Of a stretch of DNA of 64,000 nt, positions 1 to 7,479 are shown piece by piece. This DNA comes from Pseudonocardia oroxyli (GTDB taxonomy: Bacteria > Actinomycetota > Actinomycetes > Mycobacteriales > Pseudonocardiaceae). Where the stretch lies: NCBI RefSeq assembly GCF_900102195.1, contig NZ_FNBE01000013.1, positions 62,001-126,000 on the forward strand, written 5' to 3'. Position 1 is the stretch's first letter. Every line of letters begins with the position of its first letter. The notes beneath the pieces were generated by a model. The model searched no databases and had not been told where the DNA came from. It was given only the letters and a program-made list of their open reading frames with translations. A program made the translations under genes and the position numbers.

Positions 1-38
1 CGGAGGACGAGCCCGCGGAGCCGGCGACCCCGCAGTGA
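1..38 (+). CDS. C-terminal end of an unidentified acidic protein (partial)
   Basis: An open frame enters from the left edge and ends at the TGA at 36-38. The eleven readable codons (EDEPAEPATPQ) all end in G or C and are rich in Glu, Pro and Ala, which fits the tail of a real gene in this genome. Too little is present to name it. It converges on the leftward HNH/tRNA locus. Confidence 0.4.
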   Translation, partial: EDEPAEPATPQ

Positions 39-53
39 CCTGCGGGCCCCCCG

Positions 54-791
54 TCACGACGGGCCGAGTGCCGGCGGCGGGATTCGAACCCGCACTGTCG
101 GCGTTCTAAGCGCCGTCTCTCTGCCAGTTGGAGTACGCCGGCTAGGTCGTGTGCGATTCCGGCCCGCCCAGGTCTCGGTGATCGCGTGGCAGTTCGCACA
201 CAGGATACGGAGGTTCTCGATCCTGTTGTCAGTATGGTCGCCGTTGATGTGGTCGAGCTCCAACGGCGGCGGCTGCCCGCGCCATTCGGCCAGACCACAC
301 TCCTCGCACCGCGCCGACTTGAGACCGGCGCCGATGAGCCGCTGCCGGAGCCTGGACGAGGGATAGACGGACCCGCGCACCAAGATCTGGTCCAGCGGCA
401 CCGACTGTCGGCGACGGGGGCTTCCCCGTGCCCAGGACCGGCCGGTGAAGTGCGAGGTGTCGAGATCCAGCGCCCTGATGCGGGCCTGCACCGCCCGGAA
501 CATCCCGCCGTTCGGTGTGTAGCCGAGTCGCCGGAGGACGCCGTGCACGGTCTGCTCGGCGGCGACGGCCGCGACGAGCTGCTCGTCCGTGTAGCGGCGA
601 GAGCTCCGCGGCGAGCCCGCGGTGGCCCGCGGCAGGTGCGACGCGTCGATCCCCAACCGGGCGATGTGGCCGCGGAGCACATCGTACTTCCCCGGTCTGA
701 GGCCCAGGTGCCGCGAGACCTCCGCCAGCGTGCGGCTCGCGGCCACCGCGTCGATCAGCTGCTGGTCGGTCCATCTCCGAGATCTGGGCAT
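54..791 (-). CDS. HNH endonuclease with two N-terminal DNA-binding-like repeats
   Basis: The chosen start (MPRSRRWTDQQ) gives 245 aa; an in-frame GTG at 848 is an alternative. Two similar units of about 50 residues (RRWTDQQLIDAV and RRYTDEQLVAAV) resemble the HTH-like repeats common in actinobacterial HNH proteins. They are followed by a C-terminal HNH domain with CEECG, then LELDHINGDHTDNRIENLR and CANCH, so the zinc cysteines and the catalytic His-Asn-His core are intact. It should be a nicking or cutting endonuclease; target unknown. The last 25 or so codons are simply a reading of the overlapping tRNA, so the folded domain probably ends just before it. No integrase or phage gene accompanies it. 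Confidence 0.85.
   Translation of the reverse strand: MPRSRRWTDQQLIDAVAASRTLAEVSRHLGLRPGKYDVLRGHIARLGIDASHLPRATAGSPRSSRRYTDEQLVAAVAAEQTVHGVLRRLGYTPNGGMFRAVQARIRALDLDTSHFTGRSWARGSPRRRQSVPLDQILVRGSVYPSSRLRQRLIGAGLKSARCEECGLAEWRGQPPPLELDHINGDHTDNRIENLRILCANCHAITETWAGRNRTRPSRRTPTGRETALRTPTVRVRIPPPALGPS
69..142 (-). tRNA. tRNA with UAG anticodon, Leu-like D-arm but short variable loop
   Basis: Read on the minus strand the 74 nt fold into a full cloverleaf: a perfect 7-bp acceptor stem (GCCGGCG with CGCCGGC), a 3-bp D stem with an 11-nt loop containing GG, a 5-bp anticodon stem (CGGCG/CGCCG) with loop CTTAGAA, a 5-nt variable region, a 5-bp T stem and T loop TTCGAAT, and discriminator A. CCA is not encoded. 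Anticodon UAG would read the Leu codon CUA, and the D-arm resembles tRNA-Leu, but bacterial tRNA-Leu normally has a long variable arm, which is absent. The gene lies wholly inside the 3' end of the HNH frame on the same strand. That it is a tRNA is fairly sure; its charging identity is not. Confidence 0.75.
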
Positions 792-864
792 GACCGCACC
801 GTGCCCGCCACCACCGACGGTGAGCGGCGGCCGGGCGCGGTTGTCCACAGGCTCAGAGCGTGAC

Positions 865-1332
865 TCAGAGCTTGAGGTCCTTGCGGAGCTTGGCGACGTG
901 GCCGGTGGCGCGGACGTTGTACATCGCCGCGGCGATCTTCCCGTCCTCGTCGACGAGGAAGGTGGAGCGCAGGACGCCGGTGACGGTCTTGCCGTACATC
1001 GTCTTCTCGCCGAAGGCGCCCCAGGCCTGCAGGGTCGTCTTCTCCGGGTCGGAGAGCAGGGGGAAGGTGAGGCCCTCGGCGTCCCGGAACTTCGCGAGCT
1101 TGGCGGGCTTGTCGGGGGAGACGCCCAGGACCTCGACGCCCTCCCCGTTGAGGTCCGCGAGGTTGTCCCGGAAGTCGCAGGCCTGCTTGGTGCAGCCCGG
1201 GGTGGAGGCGGCCGGGTAGAAGTAGACGATCACCTTGCGGCCGCGGTAGTCGGCGAGCGAGACCGGCTTGCCGTCCGCGTCGGGCAGGGTGAGGTCCGGG
1301 GCCGGGTCGCCCACGGCGAGGCGTGTGCTCAT
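865..1332 (-). CDS. bcp: Thioredoxin-dependent thiol peroxidase (BCP-type peroxiredoxin)
   Basis: A 155-aa cytoplasmic peroxidase reducing H2O2 and organic or lipid hydroperoxides with thioredoxin. The peroxidatic motif PAASTPGCTKQACDFRD holds Cys47 and the resolving Cys52 of atypical 2-Cys BCP enzymes, and the length is normal for the family. The ATG at 1332 is preferred over the GTG just before it because AGGA lies 7 nt upstream. It is divergent from the DUF3618 gene, and the roughly 100-bp gap should hold both promoters. Confidence 0.95.
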   Translation of the reverse strand: MSTRLAVGDPAPDLTLPDADGKPVSLADYRGRKVIVYFYPAASTPGCTKQACDFRDNLADLNGEGVEVLGVSPDKPAKLAKFRDAEGLTFPLLSDPEKTTLQAWGAFGEKTMYGKTVTGVLRSTFLVDEDGKIAAAMYNVRATGHVAKLRKDLKL

Positions 1333-1435
1333 CACCCGATCCTGTCAGACCCGGCCGCCGCACCCGCCGCGCCCGGGAGACAAGCCTCGTCTACGGTGTG
1401 GCCCAAGCAGTTCGCCGAGGGAACAGGAGCGAGTC

Positions 1436-1657
1436 GTGGCCCGCGACCCCGAGAACATCCAGCAGGAGATCGAGAAGACCCGGGACGCGCTCGCCGCCAG
1501 CCTGGACGCGCTCACCGACCGGGCGAACCCGAAGCGGTTCGTGGACTCCGGGAAGCAGCAGGTCCAGGCCAAGCTCGACGACCCGAAGATCCGCTACGCC
1601 CTGATCGGCGTCGGCGTCATCCTGGCCGCCGCCGTGCTGAAGAAGCTCTTCTCCTAG
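1436..1657 (+). CDS. DUF3618 small membrane protein
   Basis: A 73-aa protein starting at GTG with AGGAG 6 nt upstream. The N-terminal half (RDPENIQQEIEKTRDALAAS) is the typical DUF3618 helix that aligns with the start of many actinobacterial membrane proteins, and residues about 53-70 (YALIGVGVILAAAVLKKLF) form one membrane segment. Molecular role unknown. Divergent from bcp, an arrangement seen elsewhere in actinomycetes. Its stop codon overlaps the end of the convergent reductase gene by 4 nt. Confidence 0.9.
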   Translation: MARDPENIQQEIEKTRDALAASLDALTDRANPKRFVDSGKQQVQAKLDDPKIRYALIGVGVILAAAVLKKLFS

Positions 1658-2859
1658 GCCTTCCTGGTGAACGAGGCGGCCAGCTCCCGGGCCGCCCCGC
1701 GGGAGGCCTTCTCCTGCAGCAGCGCCCGGTAGCGCACCACGTACCGGGCCGCGCCGAACCCCGCCACCGCCACGAGCCGGTCGTCGGCGAAGTAGCCCAC
1801 GACGGTGCCCTTGATCGGGCCGCCGTCCAGGCCCTCGCCGAGCAGCTGCTCCACCGCGTCGGCGGCCGCGGGTTCCCCGATGACCTGGATCTTGAGCCCG
1901 AACTGGTCCGACCAGACGTAGGGCACGGTCTCGGGCGGCGCCTCGGTCCCCGTGATGGCCCGCGCGACGACCGTCGCCTGGTCCGACGTGGACGTCCAGT
2001 GCTCGTGGCGGTGCCGGACGCCGTCGGGGCCCTCCCAGGCGGCGGCGTCGCCGAGTGCCCACACGCCGTCGAGCCCGACGACCCGGCCCCCGGCGTCGCA
2101 CGGCACGCCGTCGGACAGGTCGAGCCCGGTGTCGGCCAGCCACTCCAGGTCCGGCACCCCGCCGATCCCGACGACCACGACGTCCGCGGCCACCCGGGTC
2201 CCGTCCGCGAGCTCCACGCCGCCGTCGGTGAAGCCGGTGATCCGCGCCCCGAGCCGCAGCTCGACCCCACCCTCGGTGAGCAACCGGCCGGCGAGCCCGC
2301 CGACCTCCTCGCCGAGGCCGCGCGCCAGCGGGACCGGGGCCGCCTCGAGCACCGTGACGGCGACGCCCTTGGCCGCCGCGGTGCTGGCCACCTCGGCGCC
2401 GATGAACCCGGCCCCGACCACGACGAGCGACTCCGCCGTCTCGAGCTCGGCGCGCAGCGCCAGCGCGTCGTCCAGGGTGCGCAGGGTGTGCACGGAGTCG
2501 GGCTGACCCGGCAATCGGCGCGCCACCACCCCCGTGGCCAGCACGATCGCGTCGGCGGCGAGCACCGACCCGTCGGCGAGCTCGACCTCGCCGGGCCGCA
2601 GCGCCACGGCGGGCAGGCCCAGGTAGAGCCGGACGCCGAGGTCCTCGAGCGCGGCGTCGTCCTTGAGGGAGACCCGCTCGGGCTCCCACTCACCCGCCAG
2701 CAGCTGCTTGGACAGCGGCGGGCGGTCGTACGGCGGGTGCGGCTCGGCGCCGACCAGGCTGATCCGACCCTCGTAGCCGGCTTGGCGGAGCTGCTCGACG
2801 GTGCGGATCCCGCCGAGCCCCGCTCCCACGACCAGCACGTGCTGAGGTCCACCGCTCAA
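1654..2859 (-). CDS. FAD-dependent ferredoxin/rubredoxin reductase family protein
   Basis: 401 aa with the two-dinucleotide fold of putidaredoxin/rhodocoxin reductases: an N-terminal FAD motif VVGAGLGGIRTVEQL (about residues 10-24), an NAD(P)H motif VVVGAGFIGAEVAS near residue 148, and GVWALGDAAAW near residue 270 that closes on FAD. The C-terminal 80 residues form the reductase_C domain. It transfers electrons from NAD(P)H to a small iron-sulfur protein, classically for a P450 or Rieske oxygenase; no partner is adjacent. It is downstream of and co-directional with the sigma gene, and converges on DUF3618. Confidence 0.88.
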   Translation of the reverse strand: MSGGPQHVLVVGAGLGGIRTVEQLRQAGYEGRISLVGAEPHPPYDRPPLSKQLLAGEWEPERVSLKDDAALEDLGVRLYLGLPAVALRPGEVELADGSVLAADAIVLATGVVARRLPGQPDSVHTLRTLDDALALRAELETAESLVVVGAGFIGAEVASTAAAKGVAVTVLEAAPVPLARGLGEEVGGLAGRLLTEGGVELRLGARITGFTDGGVELADGTRVAADVVVVGIGGVPDLEWLADTGLDLSDGVPCDAGGRVVGLDGVWALGDAAAWEGPDGVRHRHEHWTSTSDQATVVARAITGTEAPPETVPYVWSDQFGLKIQVIGEPAAADAVEQLLGEGLDGGPIKGTVVGYFADDRLVAVAGFGAARYVVRYRALLQEKASRGAARELAASFTRKA

Positions 2860-2909
2860 CGTCCACGCTCCTCTTCGTCGGCGGGTGCATTCTCACCGAC
2901 GCCACAGGA

Positions 2910-3689
2910 CTACCCGGTGCGGGTGTCCGGATCAAGCCTGGACCGCAGCCTGCCCAGCGTCTGCGTGAGCAGCCGGGACACGTGCATCTGCGAGATGCCG
3001 ACCTGCTCCGCGATCTGCGTCTGGGTCATGTTGCCGAAGAACCGCAGCATGACGATCGTGCGCTCGCGTTCGGCGAGCTCCGCCAGCACCGGCCGCAGCG
3101 CCTGCCGGTAGTCCACCCGGTCGAGCTCGGCGTCCGCCTCGCCGACGAGCTCACCCACCGTGGCGCTGCCCTGTTCGGACGACAGCATCTCGTCCAGCGA
3201 CGAGCTGCGGTAGGCCTCCGAGGCCTCCAGTCCCTCCAGGACGTCCGCAACCGGCACGTCGAGCCGCTCGGCGATCTCGGTGGGCTTGGGGGCGCGGCCC
3301 AGCTGCTGGGACAGCTCCGACACGGCCGAGTTGATCGACACGTGCATGTCCTTGAGCCGCCGCGGGACCCGCATCGACCAGCCCTGGTCGCGGAAGTGCC
3401 TGCGCACCTCGCCGGAGATCGTCGGCACGGCGAAGGAGAAGAAGTCCGAGCCCTTGTCCGGGGAGAACCGGTCGACGGCGTTGATCAGCCCGACCGTGGC
3501 CACCTGGACGAGATCGTCGAGCGGCTCGCCGCGGTGGGCGAAGCGCCGCGCGATGTGCTGCGCGATGGGCAGGAACCCGGTGACGAGCTGGTCCCGCAGC
3601 CGTTCGCGGCGCGGGTCCTCCGCCGCGATCCCCGAGTACTCCGACAGGAGCGGAGTGAGGTGCCCGTACTCGGAGTCGGCCGCACTCAC
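2910..3689 (-). CDS. SigB/SigF-subfamily RNA polymerase sigma factor
   Basis: 259 aa. Region 2 (DDLVQVATVGLINAVDRF), region 3 and the region 4 HTH (MTQTQIAEQVGISQMHVSRL) are in order, with no region 1.1, as in stress and sporulation sigma factors of the SigB/F/G group. The GTG start overlaps the TGA of the anti-sigma gene (GTGA), so the two are translationally coupled. Together with the upstream ATPase-like anti-sigma and the STAS antagonist this is a complete partner-switching module, so activity is probably held off by the anti-sigma factor until dephosphorylated STAS protein binds it. Confidence 0.93.
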   Translation of the reverse strand: MSAADSEYGHLTPLLSEYSGIAAEDPRRERLRDQLVTGFLPIAQHIARRFAHRGEPLDDLVQVATVGLINAVDRFSPDKGSDFFSFAVPTISGEVRRHFRDQGWSMRVPRRLKDMHVSINSAVSELSQQLGRAPKPTEIAERLDVPVADVLEGLEASEAYRSSSLDEMLSSEQGSATVGELVGEADAELDRVDYRQALRPVLAELAERERTIVMLRFFGNMTQTQIAEQVGISQMHVSRLLTQTLGRLRSRLDPDTRTG

Positions 3690-4105
3690 CGGGGCGTCGG
3701 GTCGGCGCGCTTGTTGAGGAGGATGCCGACCGAGCGCCCGCCGTCCGTGCGCAGCTCGACCTCGTCCGCCAACGTCTGGAGCACGCGCCAGCCGAACGTG
3801 TCCGTGGAGACCGTGGACTCCGGTCCGGCGGTGTCGACACGGGCCTCGACCTCGATCACGTTGCCGTGCACGGTGAACGAACACTGCAGCGCGGAGCCGG
3901 GCGACGCGACGTCCACCAGGGTGGCGCAGGCCTCGTCCACGGCCATGCGGAGGTCCGAGATGGCGTCGAGGTCGAAGTCCGCGCGCGCGGCCAGGTCGGA
4001 CGCGACGGCGCGGATGGTCGGGATCAGGGCGGCCGTGGCGCTCGTGCGGACCTCGACCACCGACCCACCACCGCCCGGGGTGCCAGTGGGCTCCACTGCG
4101 GACAC
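3686..4105 (-). CDS. RsbW-like anti-sigma factor (HATPase_c family)
   Basis: Contains the GHKL ATPase N-box (DLRMAVDEACATLV) and a late FGWRVLQTLADEVEL segment typical of RsbW/SpoIIAB-like anti-sigma serine kinases. The G2-type glycine box is weak, as often in actinobacterial members. It should bind the downstream sigma factor and phosphorylate a STAS antagonist. A GTG at 4105 with GGGAG upstream is taken as start; an in-frame ATG at 4144 would add 13 residues. It overlaps the sigma gene by 4 nt. Confidence 0.88.
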   Translation of the reverse strand: MSAVEPTGTPGGGGSVVEVRTSATAALIPTIRAVASDLAARADFDLDAISDLRMAVDEACATLVDVASPGSALQCSFTVHGNVIEVEARVDTAGPESTVSTDTFGWRVLQTLADEVELRTDGGRSVGILLNKRADPTPR

Positions 4106-4168
4106 TCGCTCTCTCTCCCTGCTGTCGGGGGCCCTCGTCGTCATCGTGCTACCCGAGCGTCGTCGAAA

Positions 4169-4561
4169 TCAATCCACCTGTGACGACGCGCCGCCCGGCA
4201 GCGTCGACAGGTCGTCGTGCAGGGTGAAGAGCCGGTCCGACCCGGTCACCTGCAGCGGGCGGGCGACGGCGCGTCCCCCGGCCACGAGGTGCAGGTCGCG
4301 TCCCTGGGCCCGGGCCTGGTGCGCGGCGCGGATGAGCACGGCCAACCCGCTGGAGGCGAGGAACCCGACGCCGCTCAGCTCCACCCCGACGACCCCGTCG
4401 GAGGGGTCCGCGGCCAGCAGGGCGGTGAGGGCCTCGTCCAGCGCGGGCGCGGTGAGCGTGTCGATCTCACCGCTCACCCACACCACGGCGGCGCCGGAGG
4501 ACTGGTGCTCCAGCCGGGTGACGAGCGTGCCGGGGCGGGTCGAATCCTGCGGAGCGGACAC
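4169..4561 (-). CDS. STAS-domain anti-sigma factor antagonist (RsbV-like)
   Basis: About 130 aa forming one STAS domain: a strand with GEIDTLTAPALDEAL, then GVGFLASSGLAVLIRAA, where the Ser pair is the usual phosphorylation site. The start at GTG 4561 has a GGTGAGG ribosome site about 6 nt upstream; an in-frame GTG lies 12 nt earlier. It heads the sigma cluster and is separated from the anti-sigma gene by about 60 nt. By family it releases the sigma factor by binding the anti-sigma protein when unphosphorylated. Two more STAS genes lie at 6332 and 14028. Confidence 0.9.
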   Translation of the reverse strand: MSAPQDSTRPGTLVTRLEHQSSGAAVVWVSGEIDTLTAPALDEALTALLAADPSDGVVGVELSGVGFLASSGLAVLIRAAHQARAQGRDLHLVAGGRAVARPLQVTGSDRLFTLHDDLSTLPGGASSQVD

Positions 4562-5108
4562 GGCGGACCTCACCTCCAGCTCGTCGAATGCGCTGCCGCG
4601 GCCGGACGGACCGGAGGTCGAGTGGTTCTCGAGACGCGCGAGTAGCCGGTCGGCTGAGGTCTCAACCGATCGCGGGGCACGCTACCGGGGTGCCCGGGGC
4701 GTTCGCCTCCCGGGGCCACGCGTCCGGACGGCGGGTACCGACTGGGCCGTCCGCCGTCGGACGGCAGTCCGGATGCGCCGGCCGGTCGTGGAGCGGGGTC
4801 GCGGGCCCGTGCCGGCCCGACATGTCTGCGACGCCGATCACTCGTCCGGGGCACCGGGCGTCCGGGAGGGTTCGACGGCGACGTCCGGGACGTCCGGTTC
4901 GCCGTTCGTCCTCCCCGGACTACCTCTGCGCCCGAACGGGGGAACCGGCCGGCCGTCGGCGCGGCCCGTTCACGGACGGTCGAGGGCCATTCGTCGTGGA
5001 ATCGCGCATACGTGGACGCGGACAGGAAACGATGACGTTGTCACCGATCAGGAAGTGGTCGGGTTGTGAGACGGGGCGGCAACGAGGCCGTGCCGGAGTG
5101 GGGGCGGG
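4562..5108. other. Intergenic region between divergent genes, no convincing gene
   Basis: About 550 bp separating the leftward STAS operon from the rightward acidic-protein gene. Short frames present have poor composition and no ribosome sites, so I call no gene. On the minus strand around 4640-4670 there is a GGTTGA element followed 14 nt later by GGCTAC, loosely like a SigB/SigF-type promoter (GTTT/GGGTA), which would make the sigma cluster autoregulated. This is a weak match. Confidence 0.3.
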
Positions 5109-5699
5109 ATGGTCGCGGTGCCGGAGGTCGAAGGACTCGGCCGGCTCGTGCAACGGCGGGCCGAGCCCGTGCCCGCGCCCCGGCGCAGGCTGGTGGCCGT
5201 GGCCGTGAGCCCGATGGAGCTGCTGCGCCCCGAGTCCGACCTGGCCCGGATCATCGGCGAGAGCGGGCGGGTCGACCTGCTGATCGCCCGGGACGACGCG
5301 CCCCCGCCCGCGGAGGTGCCCGGTCCGCTCGTGTCCCCGGAGGTCGTCTGGGTGGATCCGGACGATCTCGACGAGGACGAGGACTACCCCGGCTTCGACG
5401 AGGACGACGAGGACGACGGGGTGGCCGCGGCCGTCGCGGCGCTCGACCTGCCGGACCTGCGCGTGCACCGACTGGGGCTGCCCGGCCGGCTCGGCCCCGA
5501 CGCGGCGGACATGTTGGTGGCGGCCCTGTCCGAGCTGGTCGGCTTCGATCCCGAGCCGGGCGTCTACTGCGTCTCCCCGGCGCCCGCGCCCGGCGACCCC
5601 GAGCGGTCCGCCGTGGTGGCGGCGGCGCAGCGGATCGGCCGGGCGTACGGGGTGCCCATGTTGCGCTACAAGAGCCTGGAGCTCAGCGTCGTCGACTGA
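5109..5699 (+). CDS. Hypothetical protein with an acidic central segment
   Basis: 196 aa with strong coding bias, not recognised. The N-terminal third is basic and hydrophobic, a central stretch near residues 85-103 is almost all Asp/Glu (DEDEDYPGFDEDDEDD), and the C-terminal half looks like a compact alpha/beta domain (GVYCVSPAPAPGD, then AAAQRIGRAYGVPMLRYKS). No signal peptide or membrane segment. It is followed by a strong hairpin shared with whiB. Confidence 0.7.
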   Translation: MVAVPEVEGLGRLVQRRAEPVPAPRRRLVAVAVSPMELLRPESDLARIIGESGRVDLLIARDDAPPPAEVPGPLVSPEVVWVDPDDLDEDEDYPGFDEDDEDDGVAAAVAALDLPDLRVHRLGLPGRLGPDAADMLVAALSELVGFDPEPGVYCVSPAPAPGDPERSAVVAAAQRIGRAYGVPMLRYKSLELSVVD

Positions 5700-5711
5700 C
5701 CGTGTACGGAC

Positions 5712-5746
5712 GAAGGGGCGACGCCGCGATGCGGCGTCGCCCCTTC
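5712..5746. terminator. Bidirectional hairpin terminator
   Basis: A perfect 16-bp inverted repeat (arms 5712-5727 and 5731-5746, arm GAAGGGGCGACGCCGC) around a 3-nt loop, ending in a short T-rich stretch. It lies between the convergent acidic-protein and whiB genes and can serve both. Confidence 0.85.
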
Positions 5747-5784
5747 TTCTCGTCTCCCCTGGCCCCCGACGCCACGGGAGCAGG

Positions 5785-6090
5785 TCAGATGGCGACCGCT
5801 GCCTGCCGGTGGTGGTCGCGGCGCTCCAGCAGGGCGCGGCGCTCGGACTCGCCCAGGCCGCCCCACACGCCGAACGGCTCGCGGGTCTCCAGGGCGAACT
5901 CGCGGCACATGTCCATCACCGGACAGCGCCCGCACACGGCCTTCGCCTGGGCGGTGCGGCGGGCTCGGGAGGGGTTGCGCTCACCGTCCGGGTGGAAGAA
6001 CACGGCGCTGTCCATCCCCCGGCAGGCCCCGAGCCGCTGCCACTGCCAGGCGTGATCCATGGGGCCAGGGAGGCGGGACACATCGCTCAC
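5785..6090 (-). CDS. WhiB-family iron-sulfur transcription factor (WhiB3/WhiD-like)
   Basis: 101 aa. Four cysteines (C23, C53, C56, C62 in the pattern C-x29-C-x2-C-x5-C) ligate a 4Fe-4S cluster, and GVWGG (residues 74-78) with the following basic ERRALLERR is the DNA/sigma contact region. The opening LPGP...WQWQ...CRGMDS..FFHPDGE closely resembles mycobacterial WhiB3 and Streptomyces WhiD, so it is likely a redox- or development-linked regulator. The GTG start at 6090 has GAAGG 8 nt upstream. A 240-bp upstream gap should contain its promoter. Confidence 0.93.
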   Translation of the reverse strand: MSDVSRLPGPMDHAWQWQRLGACRGMDSAVFFHPDGERNPSRARRTAQAKAVCGRCPVMDMCREFALETREPFGVWGGLGESERRALLERRDHHRQAAVAI

Positions 6091-6331
6091 TCGACTCACC
6101 TTCGCTTCCACTCGGCAGGCCCGACGGGGAGTCGGGCGATCTGCCGCGGCTTTCCCCGAGGCTTTCGCGATCAAACGCAGCGATGCGGGGGTGCGGTGGG
6201 GTCGACGGAAGCGGACGGACCGTGCAGACGGGTGACGATTCACCATCGTCGCAGGTCAGCGACCAGAACTAGAGTCTCGCGAACCCGCTGGGATCGCATG
6301 TCGAAACGACGGGATAGTGAGCTACATCACA

Positions 6332-6715
6332 TCAAGCGAGGGCGTCCTCGACGGTGTCCCGAACGTCGAACATCGGGATCAGGCCCGCGATCGACAAGGG
6401 CCGCAGCACCCGCCGCCCCGTGCACGCCAGCCGCAGGTCGACACCGGCCTGCTGGGCCGCCTCGCGCACCTCGATGAGGACCGCGAGCCCGCTCGTGCCG
6501 AGGAAGGACACCGAGTCGAGCGCGAGCACCACGACCCGGGGGTCGTCCGCCAACGCCGCCAACGCGGCCGTGCGCAGCTGCGGCGAGGTGAGCATGTCGA
6601 CCTCGCCGCCGATCTCGAGCACCACCCGTCCCGCACCCGCGTCCCGGGTCACGACGGTGATCTGGTCGTCGGACTCGGAGGGCTGCACCGGGGTGGTGTC
6701 GTGCGTGTGCTGCAT
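6332..6715 (-). CDS. STAS-domain anti-sigma factor antagonist (orphan)
   Basis: 127 aa, a single STAS domain with GGEVDMLTSPQLRTAAL and VSFLGTSGLAVLIEV, the latter carrying the Thr-Ser phosphosite. No kinase or sigma gene is beside it, so it probably feeds into a partner-switching circuit encoded elsewhere, perhaps the cluster at 2.9-4.6 kb. It lies 70 bp downstream of urtE on the same strand. Confidence 0.88.
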   Translation of the reverse strand: MQHTHDTTPVQPSESDDQITVVTRDAGAGRVVLEIGGEVDMLTSPQLRTAALAALADDPRVVVLALDSVSFLGTSGLAVLIEVREAAQQAGVDLRLACTGRRVLRPLSIAGLIPMFDVRDTVEDALA

Positions 6716-6785
6716 TGCCGGAACGGTAAGGGCAGCAGGCGGACCCTGCCACTCCTGGCGCGGAGGGCCCGCTCGGCTCGCCCCG

Positions 6786-7478
6786 TCAGATGGCCATGGC
6801 CGATCGCACGTCCACCGCCGCCGTCGCCCCGCCGGATCCCTCGGCGCTGACCCGGCCCGAGGCCAGCACGTAGTAGCGGCCCGCCGCGTCCAGGGCGAAG
6901 CCCACGTGCTGCTCCACGAGCAGCACCGACAGCCCGCCGCGCCGGGTCAGCTCCAGGATCGTCCGTTCGATCTCGGCGACGACGGAGGGCTGGATCCCCT
7001 CGGTGGGCTCGTCGAGGATCAGCAGCCGCGGCTCGGTGATCAGTGCCCTGGCGATGGCGAGCTGCTGGCGCTGCCCTCCGGACAGCAGGCCCGCCCGGCG
7101 ACCCGACAGCTCCTTCAACGCCGGGAACAGGTCGAGCGCCTCGTCGATCAGTGCCGCGCCGCGACGGCGGCCGTCCGCGACCACCTGGAGGTTCTCGGCG
7201 GTCGTCATCTGGCCGAAGGACTGCTGGCCCTGGGGCACGTAGGCCAGGCCCCGCTTCACCCGCTGGTTGGGGGGCAGCCCGGTCACGTCCTCGCCGTCGA
7301 GCAGGATCCGGCCGCGCTTGACCGGCAACAGCCCGACCGCGGCGCGCAACAGCGTGGTCTTGCCCGCCCCGTTGTGCCCCATGACCGCGGCGACGCCGTC
7401 GGCCGGGACCTCCAGGGACACCCCGTGACAGACGACGGTCCGCCCGTAGGCGACGTCGACCTCCTCCATGACGAGCAC
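6786..7478 (-). CDS. urtE: Urea ABC transporter ATP-binding subunit UrtE
   Basis: 230 aa with Walker A (GHNGAGKTTLLR), signature LSGGQRQQLAIARAL, Walker B (LLILDEP) and a C-terminal VEQHVGFALD segment characteristic of LivF/UrtE proteins. It energises urea uptake with UrtD. The GTG start at 7478 has AAGGGG upstream; ATG 7469 is an alternative. It is the last gene of the urtABCDE operon, starting 1 nt after the urtD stop. Confidence 0.93.
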   Translation of the reverse strand: MLVMEEVDVAYGRTVVCHGVSLEVPADGVAAVMGHNGAGKTTLLRAAVGLLPVKRGRILLDGEDVTGLPPNQRVKRGLAYVPQGQQSFGQMTTAENLQVVADGRRRGAALIDEALDLFPALKELSGRRAGLLSGGQRQQLAIARALITEPRLLILDEPTEGIQPSVVAEIERTILELTRRGGLSVLLVEQHVGFALDAAGRYYVLASGRVSAEGSGGATAAVDVRSAMAI

Positions 7479-7479
7479 G

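Noticed and set aside
54-848. Integrated phage or island at the tRNA
   Set aside because: No integrase, no direct repeat of the tRNA 3' end and no phage genes in the window, so only the HNH/tRNA overlap is reported.
4570-4854. Leftward 94-aa frame upstream of the STAS cluster
   Set aside because: Arg/Pro/Ser-rich with no ribosome site or family match; most likely a chance frame in the promoter region.
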